A stretch of 7,934 bases of DNA from Acidobacteriota bacterium. Its GTDB lineage: Bacteria > Acidobacteriota > Polarisedimenticolia > Polarisedimenticolales > Polarisedimenticolaceae. How positions within the stretch are numbered: the first letter of the stretch is position 1; each line of letters starts with the position of its first letter. The notes under the pieces were generated by a model. The model was given only the letters and a program-made list of their open reading frames with translations, did no database searches and had not been told where the DNA came from. A program made the position numbers and the translations under genes. Below, piece after piece: positions 1 to 7,526 of this stretch. Where the stretch lies: assembly GCA_011773795.1 (NCBI GenBank), contig WVWW01000005.1, positions 2,310-10,243 of the forward strand, written 5' to 3'.

Positions 1-7
1 CGCCGGA

Positions 8-787
8 TCACCAGTCTTTCTCGCGCTGGCGCGCTTTCCCGCGCTTGGCTCGCATGCGACGCTGGAGACTCTCCTTCTCGTCCTCAGCCGCACTGTCCAG
101 CAATCGCTTGGCCTGCTCTTCGGTCATCTCGCCGTTCTGTGGTTGCGACTCGGCCGCCGGCTCCGGTTGCCCCTCGGGCGGTTGCTGCTGGTCCTGGGAC
201 GGCTGCTGTTGCTGCTGCTCGTCGCCTTCCCCGGGATCCTGCTCCCGGTCGCCTTGCTGTGGTTGCTGTTGTTGCTGCTGCTGGTCGCCCTGCTCGTCCT
301 GCTCGTCGGACGGGTTGTTCTCGTCCTGCTGCTGCTGTTGCTGCTGCTGTTGCTCCAGGGCGCGCAGCGTGAGCTCGAGGTTGCGCTTGGCATCGAGATC
401 GGCCGGGTTGCCCCGCAGGGCGCGGGTGTAGGCGTCGCGCGCGGCCCCGTAGTCCTCGGTCTGGAATCTCGCGTTGCCGAGGTTGTAGGCCGCGTCGGGC
501 TCGAGGTCCGGCGGTGAGGACAGCAGCGCGCGTGTGTAGGCCTCGGCGGCACCCTCGTAGTCGCCCTGGCGGTAGAGCACGTTGCCGATGTCGTAGAACA
601 GCTGCGGCGCCTCGGGTAGCTCGACCTGCGCCTCGGTGTACGCGCGCAGGGCGTCTTCGTACAGCCCATCGACGTAGTGCCGGTTCCCCTCCTGCGTCTT
701 CTTGTAGGCCGTGCCGCCCAAGGGAAGCGTGATCGGCGACGCCGCCAGCAGCGCCGCGAGCAACGTGGCCAAGGGAGTCGAGGTCAC
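8..787 (-). CDS. batC: BatC: secreted TPR protein with polyglutamine linker
   Basis: A 259-residue protein, last complete gene of the Bat operon. A hydrophobic N-terminus (about residues 5-24) looks like a signal peptide or anchor without a lipobox cysteine. About three tetratricopeptide units follow (roughly 27-60, 61-94, 97-130; for example YNLGNARFQTEDYGAARDAY at 101-120). A very Gln/Glu/Asp-rich linker spans 145-218, with Q runs of 9, 7 and 5. The C-terminus (MTEEQAKRLLD at 221-231, basic stretch, final KDW) is the usual BatC ending. The TPRs are expected to bind partner proteins, probably BatA/BatB, outside the inner membrane. I chose the GTG at 787: it overlaps the batB stop as GTGA and has AGGAGG about 8 bases upstream. 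The same frame stays open to an ATG at 844, but that would lengthen the overlap and precede the signal sequence. The function is inferred from family and context only. Confidence 0.88.
   Translation of the reverse strand: MTSTPLATLLAALLAASPITLPLGGTAYKKTQEGNRHYVDGLYEDALRAYTEAQVELPEAPQLFYDIGNVLYRQGDYEGAAEAYTRALLSSPPDLEPDAAYNLGNARFQTEDYGAARDAYTRALRGNPADLDAKRNLELTLRALEQQQQQQQQQDENNPSDEQDEQGDQQQQQQQPQQGDREQDPGEGDEQQQQQPSQDQQQPPEGQPEPAAESQPQNGEMTEEQAKRLLDSAAEDEKESLQRRMRAKRGKARQREKDW
176..355 (-). repeat. CAG/CAA trinucleotide tracts encoding polyglutamine in batC
   Basis: Read on the minus strand there are three in-frame runs of CAG and CAA codons: nine at 326-352, seven at 263-283 and five at 203-217, with shorter runs between them. 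CAA interruptions break the pure CAG runs. The longest pure stretch is only four codons, which should limit slippage. The runs give the Gln-rich linker of BatC and cause artefactual Leu-rich and Cys-rich open frames on the plus strand. Confidence 0.9.
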
Positions 788-1812
788 GGGACCACCCTCC
801 TGCGCCGCGGGTCTCCCAGCAGCGCCTCGGCGATCAGGGCGCACAGCGCGACGGCGAGCGGAATCTGGTAGCGCTCCCTGTAGCGCGTCCGCAGCGTCGC
901 GCCGAACTCGGATGCCGACATGGCGCCGATCGTCTGGATCAACTCGTCCACTTCGCGCGCCCCGGCCGTCGCGGTGTAGTAGTGACCACCGGTCTCGAAA
1001 GCAAGTTGCTGCAGACTCGCCTCGTCGAGGCGAGTCGTGACCAGCCGGCCGTCCGCATCCTTCTTGAAACGACCGGATCCAGCCGTTTCGTTCGGCACGG
1101 GAATCGGAGCGCCCCGAGCCGTGCCCACACCGATCGCATGAACGACCACGCCGGCCTTCTTCAGTTTCGAGAGAACCTCATCGATCCCACCCTCGTGGTC
1201 CTCGCCGTCGGTGAACAGCACCATCGCCCGGCTACGGTCGACGCCGTCCAGCTCTTGATCACCGAACGCGTCGATGCCCAGCTCGATCGCCTCCGCCAGC
1301 GCCGTCCCGGGAACCTGGACCACCTCCGGTTCGACGGCGTCCAAGAACAAGCGCACAGCCCCGTGATCCACGGTCAGCGGGCAGGCCAACGTGGGCACCC
1401 CGGCAAACGTGATCAGGGCCACACGATCTCCGGCCAGCGAATCGAGCAGCGTATCGATCTCGTCACGCGCGAGCTCCAGCCGGCTGGGAGCCAGATCCTC
1501 GGCCGCCATGCTCAGGGACGTGTCCATCAGAACGACCACATCGACACCGGCTTGCTTGACCTCGTCGACGAGCCTGCCCCACTGCGGCCGGGCCGCGGCG
1601 AGCAGCGTCGCCAGCAGAGCCAGCTGCAGGAGTAGCGTCTTCGCCACCCGTCGATGCGAGCTGATGTCGGCGCTGAAGCGGGTGACGAAATCCGCGCCGC
1701 CCGCGAATCGGCGCAACGCGCGGCGACGGCGCGCGGCCGAGATCCAGCTCGCGACCGCCAGCAGCGGCAGGCCGAGGAGCAACCACAGGATCTCCGGCTG
1801 AGCGAACCGCAT
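784..1812 (-). CDS. batB: BatB: membrane-anchored von Willebrand factor A protein
   Basis: A 342-residue protein. Two N-terminal membrane segments (about 7-24 and 57-73) and one near the C-terminus (about 316-333) flank a VWA domain at about 90-295. The MIDAS metal site is complete: DTSLS at 97-101, T170 in PGTALAEA, and D202 in LFTDGED. The tail of the domain (GRLVTTRLDE then LAFETGGHYY) is typical of BatB rather than BatA. The VWA domain should lie in the periplasm and bind partner proteins through the metal ion. The start is ATG at 1812, overlapping the batA stop by one base (TGATG), with GGAGG 8 bases upstream. It is a paralogue of the gene before it. The family was linked to aerotolerance in Bacteroides, but the molecular role is not established. 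Confidence 0.92.
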   Translation of the reverse strand: MRFAQPEILWLLLGLPLLAVASWISAARRRRALRRFAGGADFVTRFSADISSHRRVAKTLLLQLALLATLLAAARPQWGRLVDEVKQAGVDVVVLMDTSLSMAAEDLAPSRLELARDEIDTLLDSLAGDRVALITFAGVPTLACPLTVDHGAVRLFLDAVEPEVVQVPGTALAEAIELGIDAFGDQELDGVDRSRAMVLFTDGEDHEGGIDEVLSKLKKAGVVVHAIGVGTARGAPIPVPNETAGSGRFKKDADGRLVTTRLDEASLQQLAFETGGHYYTATAGAREVDELIQTIGAMSASEFGATLRTRYRERYQIPLAVALCALIAEALLGDPRRRRVVP

Positions 1813-2807
1813 CAGGGGATCCTCCGCAGCCGCGTACCGACCAACGTTCGCTCGAGAAACAGCAGCCCGACGGCAGGGAACAGCATCCAGGCGAACAGCT
1901 CACGATAGAGGACCCGCTCGCGCGATTCGATCTCGGTCTTCTCCAGCTCGTCGATCGTCTCGAAGACCGCTTCCATGGCGCCGCTGTCCCGCACGTTGAA
2001 GTACTCTCCCCCGGTCGTGTCGGCGATCGACTGAAGCAACTCCTCGTCCAGCTCGAAGTACTGCATCTGCACGTAGCGGCGTCCGCGCCGGTCCTGCACC
2101 GTGAGCGGCACCTGCCCCGTCGACCCCACGCCGATGGTGTAGACACGGACACCCAACGCCTTGGCCGCCTCGGCGGCCGCCTCGGGGCCGATCTGTCCTT
2201 CGTTGTTGGCCCCGTCCGTGAGCAAGACCACGACCCGGCTTCGGGCGTTCGAATCCCGCAGACGGTTGACCGCCGTCGCCAAGCCCATGCCGATTGCCGT
2301 CCCGCCCTCCTCTCGCGGGCTGAAGTCGACTTCGTCCAGCATCTGCTGGAGCATCTCGTGATCCAGGGTCAGCGGGCACCGCGTCGTCGCGAGGCTGCCG
2401 AACGCGACGAGACCGATACGATCGTTGTCGCGCTCTTCGATGAACGAGCGGATACTCTTCTTCGCGGCAGCGAGCCGGTTGTCCGGGGCGAAGTCCTCGC
2501 CGCGCATGGATTCGGACGTGTCCTGGACGATGACGATATCCACGCCGAGCGTCGAGGTCGTCTCGATACGCGAGCCCGATTGCGGCCGTGCGATCCCCAG
2601 GACGAGCAGGAGCAGGATCAGACCCCGAAGCCAGGGCAGCAGACCTTCGAGCGCGACCCACGGGCTGCTCATCTTGGACAGCAGGGCGCCGGTCTGCGGC
2701 AGCGACACACGGGCGTCACCACGGTTGCGCCGGCGCCCCATCCAGTACGCGACCGCGATGGCCGCCGGGAGCAACGCGAGAACCCAGCCACTGGCGAAGC
2801 GGAACAT
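1812..2807 (-). CDS. batA: BatA: membrane-anchored von Willebrand factor A protein
   Basis: A 331-residue protein with the family architecture: an N-terminal hydrophobic segment (about 6-22), a second one (about 57-73) just before the VWA domain (about 88-290), and a C-terminal one (about 305-320). The MIDAS site is intact: DTSES at 96-100, T170 in GGTAIGMGL, and D198 in LLTDGANN. It is expected in the inner membrane with the VWA domain facing the periplasm, acting with BatB. Two starts are possible. I prefer ATG at 2807, which gives the same TGATG one-base overlap with the upstream stop as two other junctions in this operon. A GTG at 2810 immediately before it would add one residue and give a 4-base overlap. 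AGGGG lies a little upstream. Identity is clear; function is known only by family. Confidence 0.92.
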   Translation of the reverse strand: MFRFASGWVLALLPAAIAVAYWMGRRRNRGDARVSLPQTGALLSKMSSPWVALEGLLPWLRGLILLLLVLGIARPQSGSRIETTSTLGVDIVIVQDTSESMRGEDFAPDNRLAAAKKSIRSFIEERDNDRIGLVAFGSLATTRCPLTLDHEMLQQMLDEVDFSPREEGGTAIGMGLATAVNRLRDSNARSRVVVLLTDGANNEGQIGPEAAAEAAKALGVRVYTIGVGSTGQVPLTVQDRRGRRYVQMQYFELDEELLQSIADTTGGEYFNVRDSGAMEAVFETIDELEKTEIESRERVLYRELFAWMLFPAVGLLFLERTLVGTRLRRIP

Positions 2808-3766
2808 CACGCTGCCCCTGCCCGGTCGTCGGTGTCCGCCGGCCGCTCCACCGGCTTGGTCTGATCGACGATGCCGTAGACGCGCTCGACGATCTCTTTG
2901 CGCTCGGCGTCCGACGGTTCGTATTTGGCGAACTTTACGGCATCACAGTCGCCGAGCAGCGGCGTGATGCGTGCAAGCGCGGTGGATGGGGTGCCCGCTT
3001 GCTCGAGCACCGGACGGACCTCGTCCGTCGTCAACTCCAGCAGGTCGGCACGATAACGCCCGCCGAGGTAGCGCTTGAGGATCCAGGCCAGGCGCTCGTA
3101 GAAGCTATCCACGCTTCCCGTGCTTTGCTCGTCGAGGAGTTTTCGCAACTGCGCGAAGGCCCACTCGTGGGGAGCGATCCTTGCGAACGGGTCCTCGATC
3201 GCCGGTACGGCCGCCAGGCGGGAGGCATAGCGCCGGTTCAACCACCACAACAGCGAAGCGACGGCGAGCAGAACGACCAGGACCATCGCCGCAAGCCAGA
3301 CGGGAAGCAGGTTCGGCGCCAACGACGCCGGCCCCTTGAGATCGGCGATGTCGATCTCACCGGATTCCGTCTCCGCGTCGTCGAGCACACTCCGCACGTC
3401 GATCGAGAAGCCATCGACCTTCCAGCCCGGGGCGTCGGCCGACGAGGCGGCGAGCGTCAAGCCGGGGAAGAGCTGTTCGCCCGTCTCGTAAACGGCCAGC
3501 GTGGCCGACCAAACCCAGACGCGGCGATCCTCGTCACCGGCCTGCTCGGTCCACTGCTCCTCGAGCACGGTGAACGGCCCCAATTGCGGGCCGAGCTTCT
3601 CCCGCAGCGGCGGATTGCTCTGCACGCCCTCGATCGCCACGCGCAGCGTCAGCGGATCCCCGATCGTGACCGTCTCCGGCTCGACGCTGACCGTCACGCT
3701 GCCCGTCGCGACCCCGGCCGCGAGCGCGAGCAACAGCGAGATCCGAACGTAAGGCAGATGCCGCAT
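2807..3766 (-). CDS. BatD-like / DUF4381-like single-pass membrane protein
   Basis: A 319-residue protein. Residues 1-22 are a signal peptide (hydrophobic SLLLALAAGVA). Residues 23-125 form a beta-rich extracytoplasmic domain beginning VTVSVEPETVTIGDPLTLRV, a pattern like the first domain of BatD oxygen-tolerance proteins. A membrane segment follows at about 153-177. The cytoplasmic C-terminal region contains SFYERLAWILKRYL (221-234) and a TTDEV element, then DAVKFAKYEPS (275-285), as in the tails of BatD and DUF4381 proteins. The protein is shorter than typical BatD (usually over 500 residues) and longer than typical DUF4381 (about 150-170). It may therefore join one BatD-type beta domain to a DUF4381-type tail. 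The start is ATG at 3766, sharing one base with the DUF58 stop (TGATG), with GGGAG 4 bases upstream. It probably couples the envelope Bat proteins to cytoplasmic partners; this is inference. Confidence 0.78.
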   Translation of the reverse strand: MRHLPYVRISLLLALAAGVATGSVTVSVEPETVTIGDPLTLRVAIEGVQSNPPLREKLGPQLGPFTVLEEQWTEQAGDEDRRVWVWSATLAVYETGEQLFPGLTLAASSADAPGWKVDGFSIDVRSVLDDAETESGEIDIADLKGPASLAPNLLPVWLAAMVLVVLLAVASLLWWLNRRYASRLAAVPAIEDPFARIAPHEWAFAQLRKLLDEQSTGSVDSFYERLAWILKRYLGGRYRADLLELTTDEVRPVLEQAGTPSTALARITPLLGDCDAVKFAKYEPSDAERKEIVERVYGIVDQTKPVERPADTDDRAGAA

Positions 3767-4652
3767 CAGGCTCCCGTTCGCATCACGCGGCGCGCTCTCT
3801 CGCGGAAGAAGCGCACGAAGGGACCCTCGTAAGGGACGCCGGTCGAAAGCTCGAGGAGCTCCACGCCGCAGCGGCGCAGGGCGTCTTTTTTGCGTTGCCG
3901 TGTGCCGCGAGCGAACTCCGCATAGCGCCGACGCACGCGGGCCGATCCGGCATCGATCACGCCGAGCTCGTCCGTCTCGGGATCGACGACGGCGACCAAT
4001 CCGACGGGCGGGAGCTGCCGCTCGCGAGGATCCTCGACCGAGATCGCCACCAGGTCGTGCTTGCGCGCCGCGACGCGCAACGTTCGCTCGTACCCGTCAT
4101 CGAAGAAATCGGACACGAGGAAGACGACCGCGCGTTTCGTCACGACGCGCTGGAGAAACTCCAGCGCCCGGTTGATCCGGGTGCCGCGGCCGCGCGCCTC
4201 GAAGGCGAGGACTTCGCGCAGAACGCGCAGGCCGTGCTCGCGGCCCTTGCGCGGCGGCAGGAACAGCTCGACGTCGTCGGTGAACAACAACAGGCCCACA
4301 CGATCGTTGTTGCGCAACGCGGAGAACGTCAACAGCGCCGAGATCTCGGCGGCCATCTGCAACTTCGTCGAAGGCTCGGTCCCGAAACGTCCGGAGGCGC
4401 TGGCGTCGACCAGCAGCACGACCGTCAGCTCGCGCTCCTCGGTGAACTTCTTGACGAACGGGTGGCCCATCCGCGCGGAGACGTTCCAGTCGATGGTGCG
4501 GACGTCGTCGCCGGGGACGTACTCGCGCACCTCGGCGAACTCCATCCCGCGGCCCTTGAACGAAGAGTGATACGCCCCCGCGAGGCTCTCCTCCACCAGA
4601 CGACGCGTTCGGATCTCGATTCGGCGAACACGCCGGATCAACTCCCGTGGGG

Positions 4653-4656
<4 letters not shown>
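3766..4656 (-). CDS. DUF58 domain protein with VWA-type MIDAS motif
   Basis: A 296-residue protein with no signal peptide or membrane segment, so predicted cytoplasmic. The DUF58 signature is clear at 36-75: GRGMEFAEVREYVPGDDVR, then IDWNVSAR and FVKKFTEE. A VWA-like fold follows with DASAS at 84-88, T159 in GRGTRINRAL, and D183 in LVSDFFDD, matching the three MIDAS elements. Such proteins are regularly encoded next to MoxR ATPases and are probable clients or partners of them. The start is GTG at 4656, overlapping the moxR stop as GTGA, with GGAGG 4 bases upstream. The frame stays open far upstream, but that part is only the shifted moxR sequence and is not coding. The family is certain; its biochemical activity is not known. 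Confidence 0.92.
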
Positions 4657-5669
<1,013 letters not shown>

Positions 5670-5678
5670 GAATCGAGC

Positions 5679-5730
5679 CCGGGAAACGGTTTGACGATCG
5701 GTGGCCCGAAAAGGCCTGGATGTTTCCCGG
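5679..5730 (-). promoter_or_regulatory. Inverted repeat in the moxR leader
   Basis: CCGGGAAAC at 5679-5687 and its perfect complement GTTTCCCGG at 5722-5730 form a 9-bp inverted repeat 34 bases apart, inside the predicted moxR leader. The loop contains a second small dyad (GGCC, 6 bases, GGCC at about 5703-5716) and the palindrome CGATCG. In the RNA, the arm nearer the gene ends about 9 bases before the ATG at 5669, where a ribosome would bind, so folding could affect translation. It could equally be a DNA operator with two half-sites just downstream of the promoter. Nothing here shows which. Confidence 0.45.
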
Positions 5731-5755
5731 ATCGCGCCGTTCCTGCAAACGCTTC

Positions 5756-5784
5756 ATTTTAAAAACGGCCCAAAAAGCTGTCAA
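5756..5784 (-). promoter_or_regulatory. Sigma-70-type promoter for the moxR-bat operon
   Basis: On the minus strand a perfect -35 box TTGACA (5784-5779) is followed after exactly 17 bases by TAAAAT (5761-5756), one mismatch from the consensus -10. The surroundings are A/T-rich in an otherwise GC-rich window. Transcription would start near 5749, leaving a leader of about 80 bases to the ATG at 5669 or about 107 to the one at 5642. It is the only strong promoter match seen in the intergenic region and it points at the Bat operon. Confidence 0.75.
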
Positions 5785-5788
5785 ACAA

Positions 5789-5815
5789 CCGCGGCTGGCC
5801 CGTGACCGGCCGCGG
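5789..5815. other. Strong intergenic hairpin between the divergent operons
   Basis: CCGCGGCTGG (5789-5798) and CCGGCCGCGG (5806-5815) can pair over 10 bp, with one G-T wobble, around a 7-base loop. No run of T follows on either side, so it does not look like an intrinsic terminator. It lies immediately upstream of the -35 box of the leftward promoter and before the rightward operon, so it may be a protein-binding dyad or part of the rightward leader. Confidence 0.4.
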
Positions 5816-5832
5816 CCCTAGATTCGCCGAAG

Positions 5833-5857
5833 GGGCGGGCCCGCCCGCCCACGGAGG
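5833..5857 (+). promoter_or_regulatory. 14-bp palindrome and Shine-Dalgarno before the chemoreceptor gene
   Basis: A perfect palindrome (GGGCGGG then CCCGCCC, 5833-5846) is followed by GGAGG at 5853-5857. The GGAGG is 6 bases before the GTG at 5864 but touches the GTG at 5858, so it decides the start in favour of 5864. The nearby pyrimidine-rich CCCGCCC copies could pair with the purine-rich Shine-Dalgarno region and hinder translation; that part is inference. No convincing promoter for the rightward genes was found. TAGATT at 5819-5824 resembles a -10 box but lacks a matching -35. Confidence 0.5.
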
Positions 5858-5863
5858 GTGGAG

Positions 5864-7102
5864 GTGCAGACCAAGCTGGGTGCGGGCTTCCTGCTGGTGG
5901 CCTTGCTGTACGTGATCGTCGGCCTGGCGGTTCCGCGGCTCGGTTTCGAGCCGTTGCCGGAGATCATCCTCACCGTCTCCTCGTACCTCGTGATCGGGCT
6001 CAGCGCCGCCTGGCTCTTCTCGATCCGCATCTCGCGCCGCATGCGAGAGCTCGCCGCGGCGGCGGTCGAGATCCGTAGCGGCGATCTGACACGCACGTTG
6101 GACACATCCGGCAACGACGAGATCTCCGACGTCGCGTCCGCGTTCGCCGTCATGACCGACAGCCTGATGCACGTCGTCCACGAGGTCCAACGCGCCGCGT
6201 CCGAGATTCACGCCTCGGCGGAGTCCCTGGCCCTCTCCTCCGAGGAGATGGACGGCATGGCCAGCGAGATCGCCGCTGCGGCACAAGAAATCGCTCGGGG
6301 AGCCGAGAGCCAGGCGGCCGAGCTCAGCCGCACGGACAAACGGGCCCACGAGCTCGCCGGAATCGCGTCGGATGTCGCCGAGGGGGCGCATAACGTGAAC
6401 CTGGCCGCCGCCGAGGCGGCGCGACGCGCCTACGACGGCAGCAGCGAGGCCAAGCGTGCGGCGGACGGGATTCAAGAGCTGACCGTGCAGAACGACGAAG
6501 CTTCCAAGGCGATGCAGGGCTTCAGCGAGCAGGCCTCGGAGATCGGCGCGTTGATCAACTCGATCCGCTCGATTTCGCACCAGACCAACCTGCTCGCGAT
6601 CAACGCGGCGATCGAGGCCGCGCGTGCGGGAGAGGAGGGCCGCGGTTTCGCGGTGGTGGCCGAGGAGGTCAGCAGACTCAGTGACAACGTCCGTGGATTC
6701 GCCGAACGGATCTCGGGTATCAGCGAGGAGATCACCGACGGCTCGACCCGGATTGGCCAGCAATTCAGGCTCAGCACGCAGGCCGCGGAGCGCGTAGGCG
6801 AGAGCGTCAACCTCACACTCGAGTCGTTCGGCGGGATCATCGAGGAAACACGTACCACGGCCGATCGGGCCGCCGAGATCCACGAGCTGACCACGACCCA
6901 GAACCATGCGGTGAGCGATGTCCTGTCCGCGTTGAAACAGATTTCCAGCATCGTCGTCGCCAACGCCCAGGGCACGGAAGAGACCTCGGGGACGACGCAG
7001 AGCCAACGCGAATCGATGCGCAACATGGCGCGGTCGGCGCGTGCGCTCGCCTGCGCCTCCGATCAACTCCGTGAGCTGGTGTCGATCTTCCGGGTGGAAT
7101 GA
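5864..7102 (+). CDS. Methyl-accepting chemotaxis protein with minimal periplasmic part
   Basis: A 412-residue receptor. Two membrane segments (about 6-23 and 34-54) are separated by only about 10 residues, so there is no room for a periplasmic ligand domain. A HAMP domain follows (about 52-103), then long helical signalling arms. The kinase-control tip lies near 235-268, with QTNLLAINAAIEAARAGE (240-257) and GRGFAVVAEEV (259-269). The last residues, LVSIFRVE, are a common receptor ending, and no CheR-binding pentapeptide is present. The receptor should sit in arrays with CheW and CheA and either sense a membrane or cytoplasmic cue or relay a signal from another protein. I chose GTG at 5864 for its 6-base spacing from GGAGG; GTG at 5858 would add two residues. 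The usual EVR after the tip reads EVS here. The downstream CheW-like gene starts one base after its stop. Confidence 0.93.
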   Translation: MQTKLGAGFLLVALLYVIVGLAVPRLGFEPLPEIILTVSSYLVIGLSAAWLFSIRISRRMRELAAAAVEIRSGDLTRTLDTSGNDEISDVASAFAVMTDSLMHVVHEVQRAASEIHASAESLALSSEEMDGMASEIAAAAQEIARGAESQAAELSRTDKRAHELAGIASDVAEGAHNVNLAAAEAARRAYDGSSEAKRAADGIQELTVQNDEASKAMQGFSEQASEIGALINSIRSISHQTNLLAINAAIEAARAGEEGRGFAVVAEEVSRLSDNVRGFAERISGISEEITDGSTRIGQQFRLSTQAAERVGESVNLTLESFGGIIEETRTTADRAAEIHELTTTQNHAVSDVLSALKQISSIVVANAQGTEETSGTTQSQRESMRNMARSARALACASDQLRELVSIFRVE

Positions 7103-7103
7103 C

Positions 7104-7526
7104 GTGGCCCGCGCCGCAGAGACCCATTCGGCCCTGATCTTCAGGCTGTCGCTCCGGCGCTACGCGCTGCCGCTGCAACGCACCTCGGGGGTTCAAGATC
7201 TCGGCGCCGTACGCAAGATACCCGGGGCACCGCGTCGTTGGTACGGTCTGACCGAGTGGAGCGGGCGTGTGCTCAACGTGATCGACCTGCCGCACGTCCT
7301 GGGCGATCGCGCCGTCGAACAGGCGAAATCGATCGTGAGGCTGCGCGCGCCTCTTGAATCGGTCGCCCTGTACGTTCCGGCACATCTCGGCCTGACCGAG
7401 TTGACCCGTCCCGATCGGACCACGCCCGGCACGCTGCATCAGCCGCTGGGAGGCGGGCCCGACGCCCTGCACTGGATCCACCTCGACGCGCTCGTCGAAG
7501 GCTGCGCCAAACAAGCCGTTTCATGA
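7104..7526 (+). CDS. cheW: CheW-like coupling protein, divergent
   Basis: A 140-residue protein with CheW-fold features: the opening strand SALIFRLSLRRYALPLQRTS (9-28), a KIPGAP element (38-43), then WYGLTEWSGRVLNVIDLPHV (46-65) followed by LG, matching the region usually written G-L-x-N-x-R-G-x-x-x-P-V-x-D-L. CheW scaffolds join receptors to CheA. Two usual residues differ: the Arg before Gly is Ser (S53), and the Pro before the valine/isoleucine-Asp is Asn (N58). The second half is weakly recognisable and short. The start is GTG at 7104, one base after the receptor stop, with a weak GGTGGA upstream; the longer upstream frame only overlaps the receptor gene. It ends in ATGA, overlapping the next gene by four bases. 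A CheW-domain protein of another subgroup, such as a pilus or alternative-pathway adaptor, is possible. Confidence 0.78.
   Translation: MARAAETHSALIFRLSLRRYALPLQRTSGVQDLGAVRKIPGAPRRWYGLTEWSGRVLNVIDLPHVLGDRAVEQAKSIVRLRAPLESVALYVPAHLGLTELTRPDRTTPGTLHQPLGGGPDALHWIHLDALVEGCAKQAVS

Noticed and set aside
176..355. CRISPR-like or satellite array
   Set aside because: The repeats are in-frame Gln codons without spacers and lie within a coding region.
45..517. Plus-strand frames with Cys-rich and Leu-rich runs
   Set aside because: They are the complement of the batC CAG/CAA tracts; the CTG/TTG repeats give artificial Leu and Cys runs.
2588..3832. 414-codon plus-strand open frame opposite batA and the BatD-like gene
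   Set aside because: It is antisense to two well-supported genes and has Arg-rich low-information sequence.
5691..5760. Possible rightward promoter starting with TTGACG at 5691
   Set aside because: No -10-like hexamer lies 16-18 bases downstream. Sigma-54 and sigma-28 patterns were also looked for in the intergenic region without a credible match.
5789..5815. Intrinsic terminator
   Set aside because: The stem is strong but there is no U-tract on either strand and no gene ends nearby.
5759..7066. 435-codon minus-strand open frame opposite the chemoreceptor
   Set aside because: It is antisense to a clear receptor gene and its composition mirrors the GC-rich codon pattern. No family motif was seen.
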